Positions 52,405-60,246 of a stretch of 64,000 nucleotides of DNA are shown piece after piece. The notes beneath the pieces are model-generated. The model did not search any database and was not told the DNA's origin. It saw nothing but the letters and a program-made list of their open reading frames with translations. Source of the stretch: Streptomyces cellostaticus (GTDB lineage Bacteria > Actinomycetota > Actinomycetes > Streptomycetales > Streptomycetaceae); contig NZ_KQ948015.1 in assembly GCF_001513965.1 (NCBI RefSeq), forward strand, positions 613,348 to 677,347, read 5' to 3'. The position numbers and the translations under genes are program-made. Within the stretch, counting starts at the first letter, position 1, and each line of letters starts with the position of its first letter.

Positions 52405-53360
52405 CCGTCAACCGTCTCCGCCCGCGGCGCTCGTGCCTGGCAGTACCCGGTTCGAACCCCCGCTTCCTGGAGAAGGCGCAGGGCCTCCCCGCCGACCAGG
52501 TCTTCCTGGACCTGGAGGACGCGTGCGCGCCGCTCGCCAAGCCCGAGGCGCGGCACACCATCGTCAAGTTCCTCAACGAGGGTGACTGGACCGGCAAGAC
52601 GCGCGTCGTGCGCGTCAACGACTGGACGACCGAGTGGACGTACCGCGACGTCGTAACGGTGGTCGAGGGCGCGGGCCAGAACCTCGACTGCATCATGCTG
52701 CCGAAGGTGCAGACCGCCGAGCAGGTCGTCGCCCTGGACCTGCTGCTGACGCAGATCGAGAAGACCATGGGCTTCGAGGTCGGCAAGATCGGCATCGAGG
52801 CGCAGATCGAGAACGCGCAGGGCCTGAACAACGTCAACGCGATCGCGCAGGCCTCCCCGCGCGTGGAGACGATCATCTTCGGCCCGGCCGACTTCATGGC
52901 CTCCATCAACATGAAGTCGCTGGTCGTGGGCGAGCAGCCGCCCGGCTACCCGGCGGATGCCTACCACTACATCCTGATGAAGATCCTGATGGCCGCCCGC
53001 GCCAACAACCTCCAGGCGATCGACGGCCCCTACCTCCAGATCCGCAACGTCGAGGGCTACCGCGAGGTCGCCCAGCGCGCCGCGGCCCTCGGCTTCGACG
53101 GCAAGTGGGTGCTGCACCCGGGCCAGGTCGAGGCGGCCAACGAGATCTTCTCGCCCTCCCAGGAGGACTACGACCACGCCGAGCTGATCCTGGACGCGTA
53201 CGACTACTACACGTCCGAGGCGGGCGGCAAGAAGGGCTCCGCGATGCTCGGCGACGAGATGATCGACGAGGCCAGCCGCAAGATGGCGCTGGTCATCTCC
53301 GGCAAGGGCCGGGCCGCCGGCATGCAGCGCACGTCGAAGTTCGAGATCCCGGAGGCCTGA
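52401..53360 (+). CDS. malyl-CoA / beta-methylmalyl-CoA lyase (CitE-like)
   Basis: A 319-residue HpcH/HpaI-CitE family TIM-barrel lyase: SCLAVPGSNPRFLEKA at the N-terminus, VFLDLEDACAP with a metal-binding acidic pair, IGIEAQIENAQGLNN (catalytic/metal Glu) and WVLHPGQVEAAN. In this operon it should cleave (2R,3S)-beta-methylmalyl-CoA to glyoxylate and propionyl-CoA, the carbon-releasing step of the pathway, and perhaps also malyl-CoA. The ATGA overlap with meaA and 5-base gap to the hydratase show tight coupling. Confidence 0.93.
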   Translation: MTVNRLRPRRSCLAVPGSNPRFLEKAQGLPADQVFLDLEDACAPLAKPEARHTIVKFLNEGDWTGKTRVVRVNDWTTEWTYRDVVTVVEGAGQNLDCIMLPKVQTAEQVVALDLLLTQIEKTMGFEVGKIGIEAQIENAQGLNNVNAIAQASPRVETIIFGPADFMASINMKSLVVGEQPPGYPADAYHYILMKILMAARANNLQAIDGPYLQIRNVEGYREVAQRAAALGFDGKWVLHPGQVEAANEIFSPSQEDYDHAELILDAYDYYTSEAGGKKGSAMLGDEMIDEASRKMALVISGKGRAAGMQRTSKFEIPEA

Positions 53361-53365
53361 GCGCG

Positions 53366-53878
53366 ATGCAGTTCGGACGCACCTACGAGGAGTTCGAGGT
53401 CGGGGCGACGTACAAGCACTGGCCGGGCAAGACGGTCACGGAGTACGACGACCACCTGTTCTGTCTCCTCACCATGAACCACCACCCGCTCCACATGGAC
53501 ACCAACTATGCGGAGAAGACGACGGACTTCGGCAAGAACGTCGTCGTCGGCAACTACATCTACTCGCTGCTGCTCGGCATGTCCGTCCCGGACATCTCGG
53601 GCAAGGCGATCGCCAACCTGGAGATCGAGTCGCTCAAGCACGTGGCGCCGACCTTCCACGGCGACACGATCTACGGCCAGACGACCGTGCTCGACAAGTG
53701 GCCGTCCAAGTCGAAGAACGACCGCGGCATCGTCTACGTCGAGACCAAGGGCTACAAGCAGGACGGCACTCTGGTGTGTGTCTTCCGCCGCAAGGTCATG
53801 GTGCCCACCGAGACGTACATCAAGGAACGCGGCGGCGAGCAGCCCGGCCGCCCGGAGCTGAAGCAGCAGGAGAAGTAG
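53366..53878 (+). CDS. mch: mesaconyl-CoA hydratase (MaoC family)
   Basis: A 170-residue single hot-dog MaoC-type enoyl-CoA hydratase: EYDDHLFCLLTMNHHPLHMD provides the Asp-His hydratase motif, and VVGNYIYSLLLGMSV lines the CoA tunnel. By position it should hydrate mesaconyl-C1-CoA to beta-methylmalyl-CoA. The Rhodobacter enzyme is about twice as long (two hot-dog folds); the short actinobacterial form probably works as a dimer. GGAGG from the end of the lyase gene serves as its ribosome site. The gene lies 4 bases before the acyl-CoA dehydrogenase. Confidence 0.9.
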   Translation: MQFGRTYEEFEVGATYKHWPGKTVTEYDDHLFCLLTMNHHPLHMDTNYAEKTTDFGKNVVVGNYIYSLLLGMSVPDISGKAIANLEIESLKHVAPTFHGDTIYGQTTVLDKWPSKSKNDRGIVYVETKGYKQDGTLVCVFRRKVMVPTETYIKERGGEQPGRPELKQQEK

Positions 53879-53882
53879 AGCC

Positions 53883-55088
53883 ATGGCCCGTCTCGCCCAG
53901 ACCGCCGGTCTGACCGACGTCCAGCAGGAGATCCTCTCCACCGTCCGGGATTTTGTCGACAAGGAGATCATTCCTGTCGCGACCGAGCTGGAGCACCGCG
54001 ACGAGTACCCGCAGCAGATCGTGGACGGCCTGAAGGAACTCGGCCTGTTCGGTCTGATGATCCCCGAGGAGTACGGGGGCCTGGGCGAGTCGCTCCTCAC
54101 CTACGCGCTGTGCGTGGAGGAGATCGCCCGCGGCTGGATGTCGGTGTCCGGCATCATCAACACCCACTTCATCGTCGCGTACATGCTCAAGCAGCACGGC
54201 ACGCAGGAGCAGAAGGACCACTTCCTGCCCCGCATGGCCGCCGGCGACATCCGGGGCGCCTTCTCGATGTCGGAGCCCGGACTGGGCTCCGATGTGTCGG
54301 CCATCACCTCGAAGGCGGTCAAGGACGGCGACGAGTACGTCCTGAACGGCCAGAAGATGTGGCTGACGAACGGTGGCACGTCGTCGCTCGTCGCCGTTCT
54401 CGTCCGGAGTGACGAAGGACACCCCGAGGGCACGGCCCCCCACAAGTCGATGACCACCTTCCTGGTCGAGAAGGAGCCCGGCTTCGGCGAGGTCCGCCCC
54501 GGCCTCACCATCCCGGGCAAGATCGACAAGATGGGCTACAAGGGCGTCGACACCACCGAGCTGATCATGGACGGCCTGCGGGTACCGGCCGCTCGGGTGC
54601 TCGGCGGCGTCACCGGCCGGGGTTTTTACCAAATGATGGACGGCGTGGAGGTCGGCCGCGTCAACGTGGCGGCGCGCGGCTGCGGCGTCGCCCAGCGCGC
54701 CTTCGAGCTCGGCGTCCAGTACGCCCAGCAGCGGCACACCTTCGGCAAGCCGATCGCCCAGCACCAGGCCATCCAGTTCAAGCTGGCCGAAATGGCTACC
54801 AAGGTCGAGGCCGCGCATGCCATGATGGTCAACGCGGCACGCAAAAAGGACTCCGGGGAGCGAAACGACCTCGAGGCCGGGATGGCGAAGTACCTCGCCT
54901 CCGAGTACTGCAAGGAGGTCGTGGAGGATGCCTTCCGGATCCACGGCGGCTACGGCTTCTCCAAGGAGTACGAGATCGAGCGCCTCTACCGCGAGGCTCC
55001 GATGCTGCTCATCGGTGAAGGTACCGCCGAGATCCAGAAAATGATCATCGGGCGCAGGTTGCTCGAAGAGTATCGATTCCAGGGCTGA
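53883..55088 (+). CDS. mcd: acyl-CoA dehydrogenase, methylsuccinyl-CoA dehydrogenase by context
   Basis: A 401-residue FAD-dependent acyl-CoA dehydrogenase: FSMSEPGLGSDVSAITSKA (FAD-binding middle domain), LNGQKMWLTNGGTS, QQRHTFGKPIAQHQAIQFKLAEMA and IGEGTAEIQKMIIGR with the catalytic Glu. In this operon the expected reaction is (2S)-methylsuccinyl-CoA to mesaconyl-CoA. The Rhodobacter Mcd carries a long N-terminal extension that is absent here, so identification rests on position. It is last of the operon: a nested hairpin follows within 11 bases. Confidence 0.88.
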   Translation: MARLAQTAGLTDVQQEILSTVRDFVDKEIIPVATELEHRDEYPQQIVDGLKELGLFGLMIPEEYGGLGESLLTYALCVEEIARGWMSVSGIINTHFIVAYMLKQHGTQEQKDHFLPRMAAGDIRGAFSMSEPGLGSDVSAITSKAVKDGDEYVLNGQKMWLTNGGTSSLVAVLVRSDEGHPEGTAPHKSMTTFLVEKEPGFGEVRPGLTIPGKIDKMGYKGVDTTELIMDGLRVPAARVLGGVTGRGFYQMMDGVEVGRVNVAARGCGVAQRAFELGVQYAQQRHTFGKPIAQHQAIQFKLAEMATKVEAAHAMMVNAARKKDSGERNDLEAGMAKYLASEYCKEVVEDAFRIHGGYGFSKEYEIERLYREAPMLLIGEGTAEIQKMIIGRRLLEEYRFQG

Positions 55089-55098
55089 TTGTCCGGTT

Positions 55099-55135
55099 AC
55101 GGGGTGTTTTCTTCGAGAAGAAGATCACACCCCGT
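55099..55135 (+). terminator. nested hairpin ending the ethylmalonyl-CoA operon
   Basis: ACGGGGTGT (55099-55107) pairs perfectly with ACACCCCGT (55127-55135), and TTCTTC (55109-55114) with GAAGAA (55117-55122) inside it. The unusually complete two-part stem lies 10 bases after the dehydrogenase stop. It could also attenuate read-through into psd. Confidence 0.7.
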
Positions 55136-55258
55136 CAACGGTCTTCGACCGCCGACTCGGCTTCCTGGCTTGCCCAGTTGCGGCCCGCGACCGGTACGAT
55201 CCCCGGAAAGCCGCCGTCCCCCGTCAGAGCGCGGCATCATCCGCTACGAAGGTCATCC

Positions 55259-55915
55259 ATGCCCCACAGCCAAACCTCTGCACATCGAGACAGCCTGGCC
55301 GGCGTACGCCTCGCGCGCGGAGCATCGCCGTGGCTTCTCCCGACCGTCGCCACCGCAGCCGTCAGCCTCCTGCGCGCGCGCCGCTCCGGCGCTGCCAAGG
55401 CCGTCGCCGTACCCGCCACCGCGCTCGCGGCGGGCATGCTGTGGTTCTTCCGCGACCCCGAGCGTGAGATCGCCCCGGGCCGGGTCATCTCGCCCGCCGA
55501 CGGTGTGGTGCAGAGCATCATGCCGTGGAAGGACGGGCGCACCCGCGTCGCGATCTTCATGAGCCCGCTCAACGTCCACGTCAACCGCGCGCCCCTCGCG
55601 GGCACGGTGACGTCGGTCGAACACATCCCCGGTGGCTTCGTTCCCGCCTTCAACAAGGAGAGCGAGAACAACGAGCGCGTAGTCTGGCATTTCGACACCG
55701 AACTCGGCGACATCGAGATGATCCAGATCGCCGGCGCGGTGGCCCGCCGCATCGTGCCCTACCTCCCTGAGGGCACGAAGGTCGAGCAGGGCGACCGAAT
55801 CGGTCTGATCCGCTTCGGCTCGCGTGTCGACCTCTACCTGCCCGAGGGCGTGGAGGTCGCGGTCGAGGTCGGACAGAAGACCGTGGCTGGGGTGACTCGC
55901 ATTGACCGTGATTGA
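55259..55915 (+). CDS. psd: phosphatidylserine decarboxylase
   Basis: A 218-residue short (archaeal-type) Psd making phosphatidylethanolamine from phosphatidylserine. Features are one N-terminal hydrophobic segment (~25-60), MLWFFRDPEREIAPG, VISPADGVVQSI, and FMSPLNVHVNR with the family His. The self-cleavage site is at FGS, where Ser188 would become the pyruvoyl group. GAAGGT precedes the ATG. A TACGAT hexamer at 55195-55200 may be its -10. Its stop overlaps the start of the phosphatidylserine synthase gene, making a two-gene phosphatidylethanolamine unit. Relation to the pathway upstream is positional only. Confidence 0.93.
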   Translation: MPHSQTSAHRDSLAGVRLARGASPWLLPTVATAAVSLLRARRSGAAKAVAVPATALAAGMLWFFRDPEREIAPGRVISPADGVVQSIMPWKDGRTRVAIFMSPLNVHVNRAPLAGTVTSVEHIPGGFVPAFNKESENNERVVWHFDTELGDIEMIQIAGAVARRIVPYLPEGTKVEQGDRIGLIRFGSRVDLYLPEGVEVAVEVGQKTVAGVTRIDRD

Positions 55916-56753
55916 TCCGGAGACCCAGGCGGGCTGGGTGCCCGAGGCCGAAGAGGTGGACGAAGAGGAGGAGATGCCCCTTTCTCTCCGCCTCTCGATA
56001 GCGGACACCCTGACGCTGGGCAACGCCACGTGTGGCTTCATGGCGGTGTACTTCACCACCACCGGCATCCTGATCCCGCACCTCACCGGCAGCCAGGAGT
56101 CCGGCATGGCCCGCCACAGCGCGGCCACGGCGGTCATCCTGATGCTCTGCGCGGCCGTCTTCGACCTGTTCGACGGACTGGTGGCCCGCAAGCTGCGCTC
56201 GTCGCCGATGGGCGCGGAGCTGGACAACCTCTCCGACCTGATCAGCTTCGGTCTGGCGCCCGCGTACTTCGTGCTCGTCTACGGCATGGTCGCGGACGAC
56301 GCGCACCAGAGGATGGCGGCGCTCGGGGCAATCGTGGTGCTCCTGGCCGTCGTGCTTCGTCTGGCGCGTTTCTCGTGCGTGACGCCGAGGAACGGCATGT
56401 TCCAGGGCATGCCCTCGCCGTTCGGCGCACTGACGGTGGTCTCGATCGTGCTGCTGGAGCTGCCCTTCGTGGCGACCCTGCTGGCGATCCTGGGCACCGC
56501 GTGGCTGATGGTGAGCCGGGTGGAGTACCCGAAGCCGCGGGGCCGTCTGGCGGGGGCGATGCTCTCCTGGATCGTCCTGTCCATGGGCCTCCTGGCCGCC
56601 TGGGCCTTCGACGCCCCGAGCGGGCAGCTGCTGCTCCAGACGGGCTGCGCCCTGCAGCTGGTCATGGGCGCGGTGATTCCGCTGTTCGCCACGGCGCGCC
56701 GGGTGAACAACTTCCGCGACAACCGGCGTGAGGCGCGGGCTGCCCAGCCGTAA
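55902..56753 (+). CDS. pssA: CDP-diacylglycerol-serine phosphatidyltransferase
   Basis: A 283-residue integral membrane enzyme transferring phosphatidate from CDP-diacylglycerol to serine. The CDP-alcohol phosphatidyltransferase signature is intact: Asp91-Gly92-x2-Ala95-Arg96, Gly104, Asp108, Asp112 (DGLVARKLRSSPMGAELD). About seven hydrophobic helices follow the acidic N-terminus (EVDEEEEM). The TTG at 55902 is chosen because GGGGTG lies 7 bases before it; a GTG at 55908 is the alternative. The 14-base overlap with psd means the two phosphatidylethanolamine enzymes are translated together. A strong terminator follows. Confidence 0.93.
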   Translation: MTVIDPETQAGWVPEAEEVDEEEEMPLSLRLSIADTLTLGNATCGFMAVYFTTTGILIPHLTGSQESGMARHSAATAVILMLCAAVFDLFDGLVARKLRSSPMGAELDNLSDLISFGLAPAYFVLVYGMVADDAHQRMAALGAIVVLLAVVLRLARFSCVTPRNGMFQGMPSPFGALTVVSIVLLELPFVATLLAILGTAWLMVSRVEYPKPRGRLAGAMLSWIVLSMGLLAAWAFDAPSGQLLLQTGCALQLVMGAVIPLFATARRVNNFRDNRREARAAQP

Positions 56754-56766
56754 CGCTCCGCTTGGA

Positions 56767-56796
56767 GGGCCCCGGACCCGGATGGGTTCGGGGCCC
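56767..56796 (+). terminator. terminator after pssA
   Basis: GGGCCCCG (56767-56774) pairs with CGGGGCCC (56789-56796), with GACCC/GGGTT extending the stem inward around a GGAT loop. It begins 13 bases after the pssA stop. Confidence 0.75.
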
Positions 56797-56829
56797 TTCG
56801 CTGTGCGCGTCCGGCGTCGGTGCAGCCGT

Positions 56830-56930
56830 CTGGGGGCTCCGCCCCCAGGCCCCCGGCCTATGCCCACCCACCGACCGAGACAGGTGGGTGGGTGGGAAAC
56901 GGGGGTCTGGGGGGCGGAGCCCCCAGGGGC
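56830..56930. repeat. large nested inverted repeat between convergent genes
   Basis: An outer arm around CTGGGGGCTCCGCCCCCAGG (56830-56849) is mirrored at ~56907-56926, and an inner arm CCCACCCACC (56863-56872) by GGTGGGTGGG (56883-56892). Each outer arm is itself palindromic (GGGGGCTCCGCCCCC). The structure ends a few bases before the glycerate kinase stop and could terminate transcription from both sides. Confidence 0.7.
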
Positions 56931-56931
56931 C

Positions 56932-58083
56932 TCAGACCAAGTGGTCCTCGGCGATCTGTACGGCGACCCGCTCCAGGATCGGCCCGGCATCCGCGATGCA
57001 CTTGGCGACGTCGGGCTCGACGGACGTCAACGGGTAAGCACGACCGATCCCGGCCCGCAGCAACGCCTCCTCCGGCAGAGCGAGCCGACCGCACACCGCG
57101 ACGACGTCCTTCCCGGCGGCCCGAGCCGCCGCAGCGACCCCCGCCGGAGCCTTGCCGTGCAGGGTCTGCTCGTCCAGCGACCCCTCGCCGGTGATCACCA
57201 GATCGGCCCGTTCCAGCGCCGGTGCGAAGCCGAGGACGTCCAGCATGACCTCGATGCCGGGCCGGAACCGGGCGCCCAGGAGCAGCGCGCCGTAACCGAT
57301 GCCGCCCGCCGCCCCGGCACCCGGCGCCGCCGCGTACTCGGCGGCACGCGGCCCGACGGCCGCCTCCAGCGCCTTGGCGAAGTGGGCGAGGGCCGCGTCC
57401 AGCGTCTCCACGTCGTCCGGCGACGCCCCCTTCTGCGGGCCGTACACCGCGGGCGCGCCCTTCGGCCCGGTCAGCGGATTGTCGACATCGCTGGCGAGCA
57501 CCAGCTCCACCGAGGACAGGCGCGGGTCCAAACCGGACAGGTCCGCCCGGGCCAGCTCGGCGAGACCGCCGCCGCCCGGCGGGACCGGCTCCCCGTCCTC
57601 GTCCAGGAACCGGGCGCCCAGCGCCGACAGCATCCCGGCGCCGCCGTCCGTCGTGGCGCTGCCGCCCACGCCGAACACGATCGTCCGCGCGCCCGCGTCC
57701 AGCGCGGCCCGCAGCACTTCCCCGGAGCCGTACGTGGAGGCGATCAGCGGCGCGAAGACACCGGCCGGCAGCCGTTGCAGCCCGCTCGCCTCGGCCATCT
57801 CCACGACCGCGGTGTCGCCGCGCAGCGCGAACGCGGCCGTGACCTCCTGCCCGAGCGGCCCGGCGACCCGGACCTCCCGGCGTTCGAAACCGGCCGCGAC
57901 CGCCGCGTCCACGGTTCCGTCGCCGCCGTCGGCCACGGGCAGCGCCTCGACCTCGAGGCCGGGCACGACCCGGCGCAGCCCGGCCGTCACCCGCTCGGCG
58001 ACCTGTACGGCCGTCAGCGAGCCCTTGAACTTGTCCGCGGCGATGAGCACCCGACGGGTCTCGTTCACTGCAGCGTCCGCCAC
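56932..58083 (-). CDS. glycerate kinase
   Basis: A 383-residue glycerate kinase of the GckA/GlxK (class II) family. Features: VLIAADKFKGSLTA at the N-terminus, VADGGDGTVDA, FGVGGSATTDGGAGM, LASDVDNPLTG and ITGEGSLDEQTLHGK, all strongly conserved in the family. It phosphorylates D-glycerate, feeding glyoxylate- or serine-derived carbon into glycolysis; this fits the glyoxylate released by the neighbouring ethylmalonyl-CoA pathway, though the link is inference. The GTG at 58083 has AGGGGA 9 bases upstream; a GTG at 58068 is possible. It is convergent with pssA. Confidence 0.92.
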   Translation of the reverse strand: MADAAVNETRRVLIAADKFKGSLTAVQVAERVTAGLRRVVPGLEVEALPVADGGDGTVDAAVAAGFERREVRVAGPLGQEVTAAFALRGDTAVVEMAEASGLQRLPAGVFAPLIASTYGSGEVLRAALDAGARTIVFGVGGSATTDGGAGMLSALGARFLDEDGEPVPPGGGGLAELARADLSGLDPRLSSVELVLASDVDNPLTGPKGAPAVYGPQKGASPDDVETLDAALAHFAKALEAAVGPRAAEYAAAPGAGAAGGIGYGALLLGARFRPGIEVMLDVLGFAPALERADLVITGEGSLDEQTLHGKAPAGVAAAARAAGKDVVAVCGRLALPEEALLRAGIGRAYPLTSVEPDVAKCIADAGPILERVAVQIAEDHLV

Positions 58084-58233
58084 CTTGCTTTCCCCTTGCT
58101 CTCCGGGCCCCGCGCACGTCAGGGCCAGTCGCGCCGCTGCGACCATAACCGGAGGACACCCCCGCCGTCATGCCCCGACCGAACCCTGGGAAGCGGCTGG
58201 GAGGCTGCTCGGGAAAACGGGTAGACCCCAGCC

Positions 58234-59307
58234 ATGGGCAACCAGGGCACCGGGCCGGACCTCGCCGACCGCATCCACGGCGGCTGGCTCGGGCGGATCG
58301 CGGGCAACATGCTCGGCAAACCGGTCGAGCAGGGCGAGGTGTGGACGCGCGAGCGCATCGACCGCTATCTGCGGCAGGCCGCCGCCCTGCCGCTCACCGA
58401 CTACCTGCCCGAGCCCGCCGACGCGGCCGACGGCGCCGTACTGCGCCCGGAGTGGCGCCAGTGCGTGCGCGGCCGTATCCACGGCAGCTGCCGCGACGAC
58501 GACGTCGACTACGCCATCCTCGGCCTGCACCTGCTGGAGACCCACGGCTTCGGCTTCAGCACCGAGCAGGTCGGCGACCTGTGGCTGCTCAGGCTGCCGT
58601 ACCTGCAGACGTTCACCGCGGAGCGGGCGGCGTACCGCAACCTGGCGAACGGTCTGAAGCCGCCGCTGACGGCGACGTACGACAACCCGTACCAGGAGTG
58701 GATCGGCGCGCTGATCCGTGCCGACGTCTACGGCTGGACCTGCCCGGGCGACCCGCGCCGCGCCGCCGCGCTGGCCCGCCGGGACGCGGTGCTGTCCCAC
58801 ACCGGCAACGGCGTCTACGGCGCGATGTTCGCGGCCGCACTGATCGCGGCGGCGTTCACGGCTCCGGGCGTGCGGGACGCGCTGGAGACCGCGCTCGCCG
58901 TGATCCCGGCGAGCAGCCGGCTGGCCCGTACCGTGCGCCGGGTGATGTCCCTGCACGAGACCCGCCTCCCCTGGGAGGAGACGCTGACCACGGTGTCCGG
59001 GGAGAGCGCCGGTCTCGGCTGGATCCACACCGTCCCGAACGCGGCCGTCCTCACGGCGGGGCTGCTGTACGGCGACGGCGACTTCACCCGCACCCTCGCC
59101 CTCACCGTCCGCGGCGGCCTGGACACCGACTCCAACGGCGCGACGGCCGGTTCGGTGGCCGGGGTGCTCACCGGCGCGGCGGCCATCCCGGCCCGGTGGA
59201 AGGACCCGCTCGAGGACACGGTCCGGAGCGCGGTGTTCGGCTTCGACGGCGTACAGATCAGTGCGCTGGCCGAGCGCACCCTGCGCCTGGCGACGGCCGG
59301 GCCGTAG
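58234..59307 (+). CDS. ADP-ribosylglycohydrolase family protein
   Basis: A 357-residue all-helical protein of the ARH/DraG family. The two metal-binding ends are present: GSCRDDDVDYAILGL near residue 85 and the late GGLDTDSNGATAGSVAG (~290-306), whose aspartates hold the Mg pair. Family members remove ADP-ribose from proteins or hydrolyse related glycosides; some act on other ribosyl compounds, so the substrate is open. TAGACC at 58222-58227, 6 bases before the ATG and no ribosome site, suggest a leaderless mRNA. NUDIX and Sir2 genes follow within 1.7 kb on the same strand. Confidence 0.9.
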   Translation: MGNQGTGPDLADRIHGGWLGRIAGNMLGKPVEQGEVWTRERIDRYLRQAAALPLTDYLPEPADAADGAVLRPEWRQCVRGRIHGSCRDDDVDYAILGLHLLETHGFGFSTEQVGDLWLLRLPYLQTFTAERAAYRNLANGLKPPLTATYDNPYQEWIGALIRADVYGWTCPGDPRRAAALARRDAVLSHTGNGVYGAMFAAALIAAAFTAPGVRDALETALAVIPASSRLARTVRRVMSLHETRLPWEETLTTVSGESAGLGWIHTVPNAAVLTAGLLYGDGDFTRTLALTVRGGLDTDSNGATAGSVAGVLTGAAAIPARWKDPLEDTVRSAVFGFDGVQISALAERTLRLATAGP

Positions 59308-59335
59308 CCGTCCCGGACCTGGTTACCCTCCTTGA

Positions 59336-59830
59336 ATGACCACGACTGACGCCTTCGCCGCGTACATCGCGAGCCTGCCCCGTGTCCTCGCCGGTGCCGC
59401 CGCCCTCTTCCGGGACGCCGAGGGACGCGTGCTGCTGGTGGAGCCCAACTACCGCGAGGGCTGGGCCCTTCCGGGCGGCACGATCGAGTCGGAAGACGGC
59501 GAGACACCGCGCCAGGGCGCCCGCCGGGAGACCCTGGAGGAGATCGGCCTCGACCGCGAGGTGGGCCGGCTGCTGGCGGTGGACTGGGTGCACGGCACGG
59601 GACGGCCGCCGCTGGTGGCGTACCTGTACGACGGCGGTGTCCTCACCGAGGCCGAGCTCAAGGCCATCCGCCTGCAGGAGGAGGAGCTGCTGTCCTGGCG
59701 TCTGGTAGCCCACGAGGAGATCCCCGAGCACCTGCCCGACGCCCTCGGCCGCCGCGTCCTGGCCGCACTGGACGTCCTGGCGGAGAACACGGGCACGGCG
59801 GAGCTGGAGAACGGACACCGGGTGCTCTGA
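59336..59830 (+). CDS. NUDIX hydrolase
   Basis: A 164-residue NUDIX domain: a GWALPGGTIESEDGE start and RRETLEEIGLD end of the Nudix box, with two extra residues between GG and GE compared with common members but the REUXEEXGU core intact. It cleaves nucleoside diphosphates linked to another group; position between an ADP-ribosylglycohydrolase and a sirtuin makes ADP-ribose or O-acetyl-ADP-ribose a reasonable guess, not a demonstrated one. TACCCT at 59324-59329, 6 bases before the ATG, indicates a leaderless transcript. Confidence 0.88.
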   Translation: MTTTDAFAAYIASLPRVLAGAAALFRDAEGRVLLVEPNYREGWALPGGTIESEDGETPRQGARRETLEEIGLDREVGRLLAVDWVHGTGRPPLVAYLYDGGVLTEAELKAIRLQEEELLSWRLVAHEEIPEHLPDALGRRVLAALDVLAENTGTAELENGHRVL

Positions 59831-59867
59831 CCGCCCGCCCGGCCCGGCGGCCGATACCGAACCGCGC

Positions 59868-60068
59868 TCAGCCCTCCGGATCCCGGGGCTTCGCGTCCAC
59901 CTCGCGCAACGCCTCCTCGCGCGCGGCGACCCGCGCCTCGGTCCGGTGCCCGCGTGCGATGTAGTCCCGGACGACGAGCTCCACGGCGTCCTGCGGGTTA
60001 CCCACCCCCGCGAGCACCATGACCTCCACGACGAGTTCGGCGTCAAGCGAGACGGTCACCTTGGCCAT
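59868..60068 (-). CDS. small ribbon-helix-helix / VapB antitoxin-like protein (no partner)
   Basis: A 66-residue protein starting MAKVTVSLDAELVVEVMVLAG, which reads as a beta strand then helix of a ribbon-helix-helix DNA-binding dimer, followed by VVRDYIARGHRTEARVAAREEAL. It is annotated in relatives as VapB-type antitoxin-like. No PIN-domain toxin is adjacent on either side, so it is orphan or a plain regulator. TAGCGT on its strand, 6 bases before the ATG, marks a leaderless promoter. It lies between the NUDIX and Sir2 genes but on the opposite strand. Confidence 0.7.
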   Translation of the reverse strand: MAKVTVSLDAELVVEVMVLAGVGNPQDAVELVVRDYIARGHRTEARVAAREEALREVDAKPRDPEG

Positions 60069-60246
60069 GGCGTGACGCTAGCATCCAGCGGCTCGCGCCA
60101 AGGCCGTTCCGCTCTCCTGCCCATCGGGGAGGAGCCGGGTGGCGCCGTCCCTGGCTTCGGGGGCGGTCGCGGCGGTGCGGTGGGCGTCGGCCGGCTGAGC
60201 GAAATCGGTTCGCGGCCTCCGCTCCACCCGGCCTACCCTCGACGGC

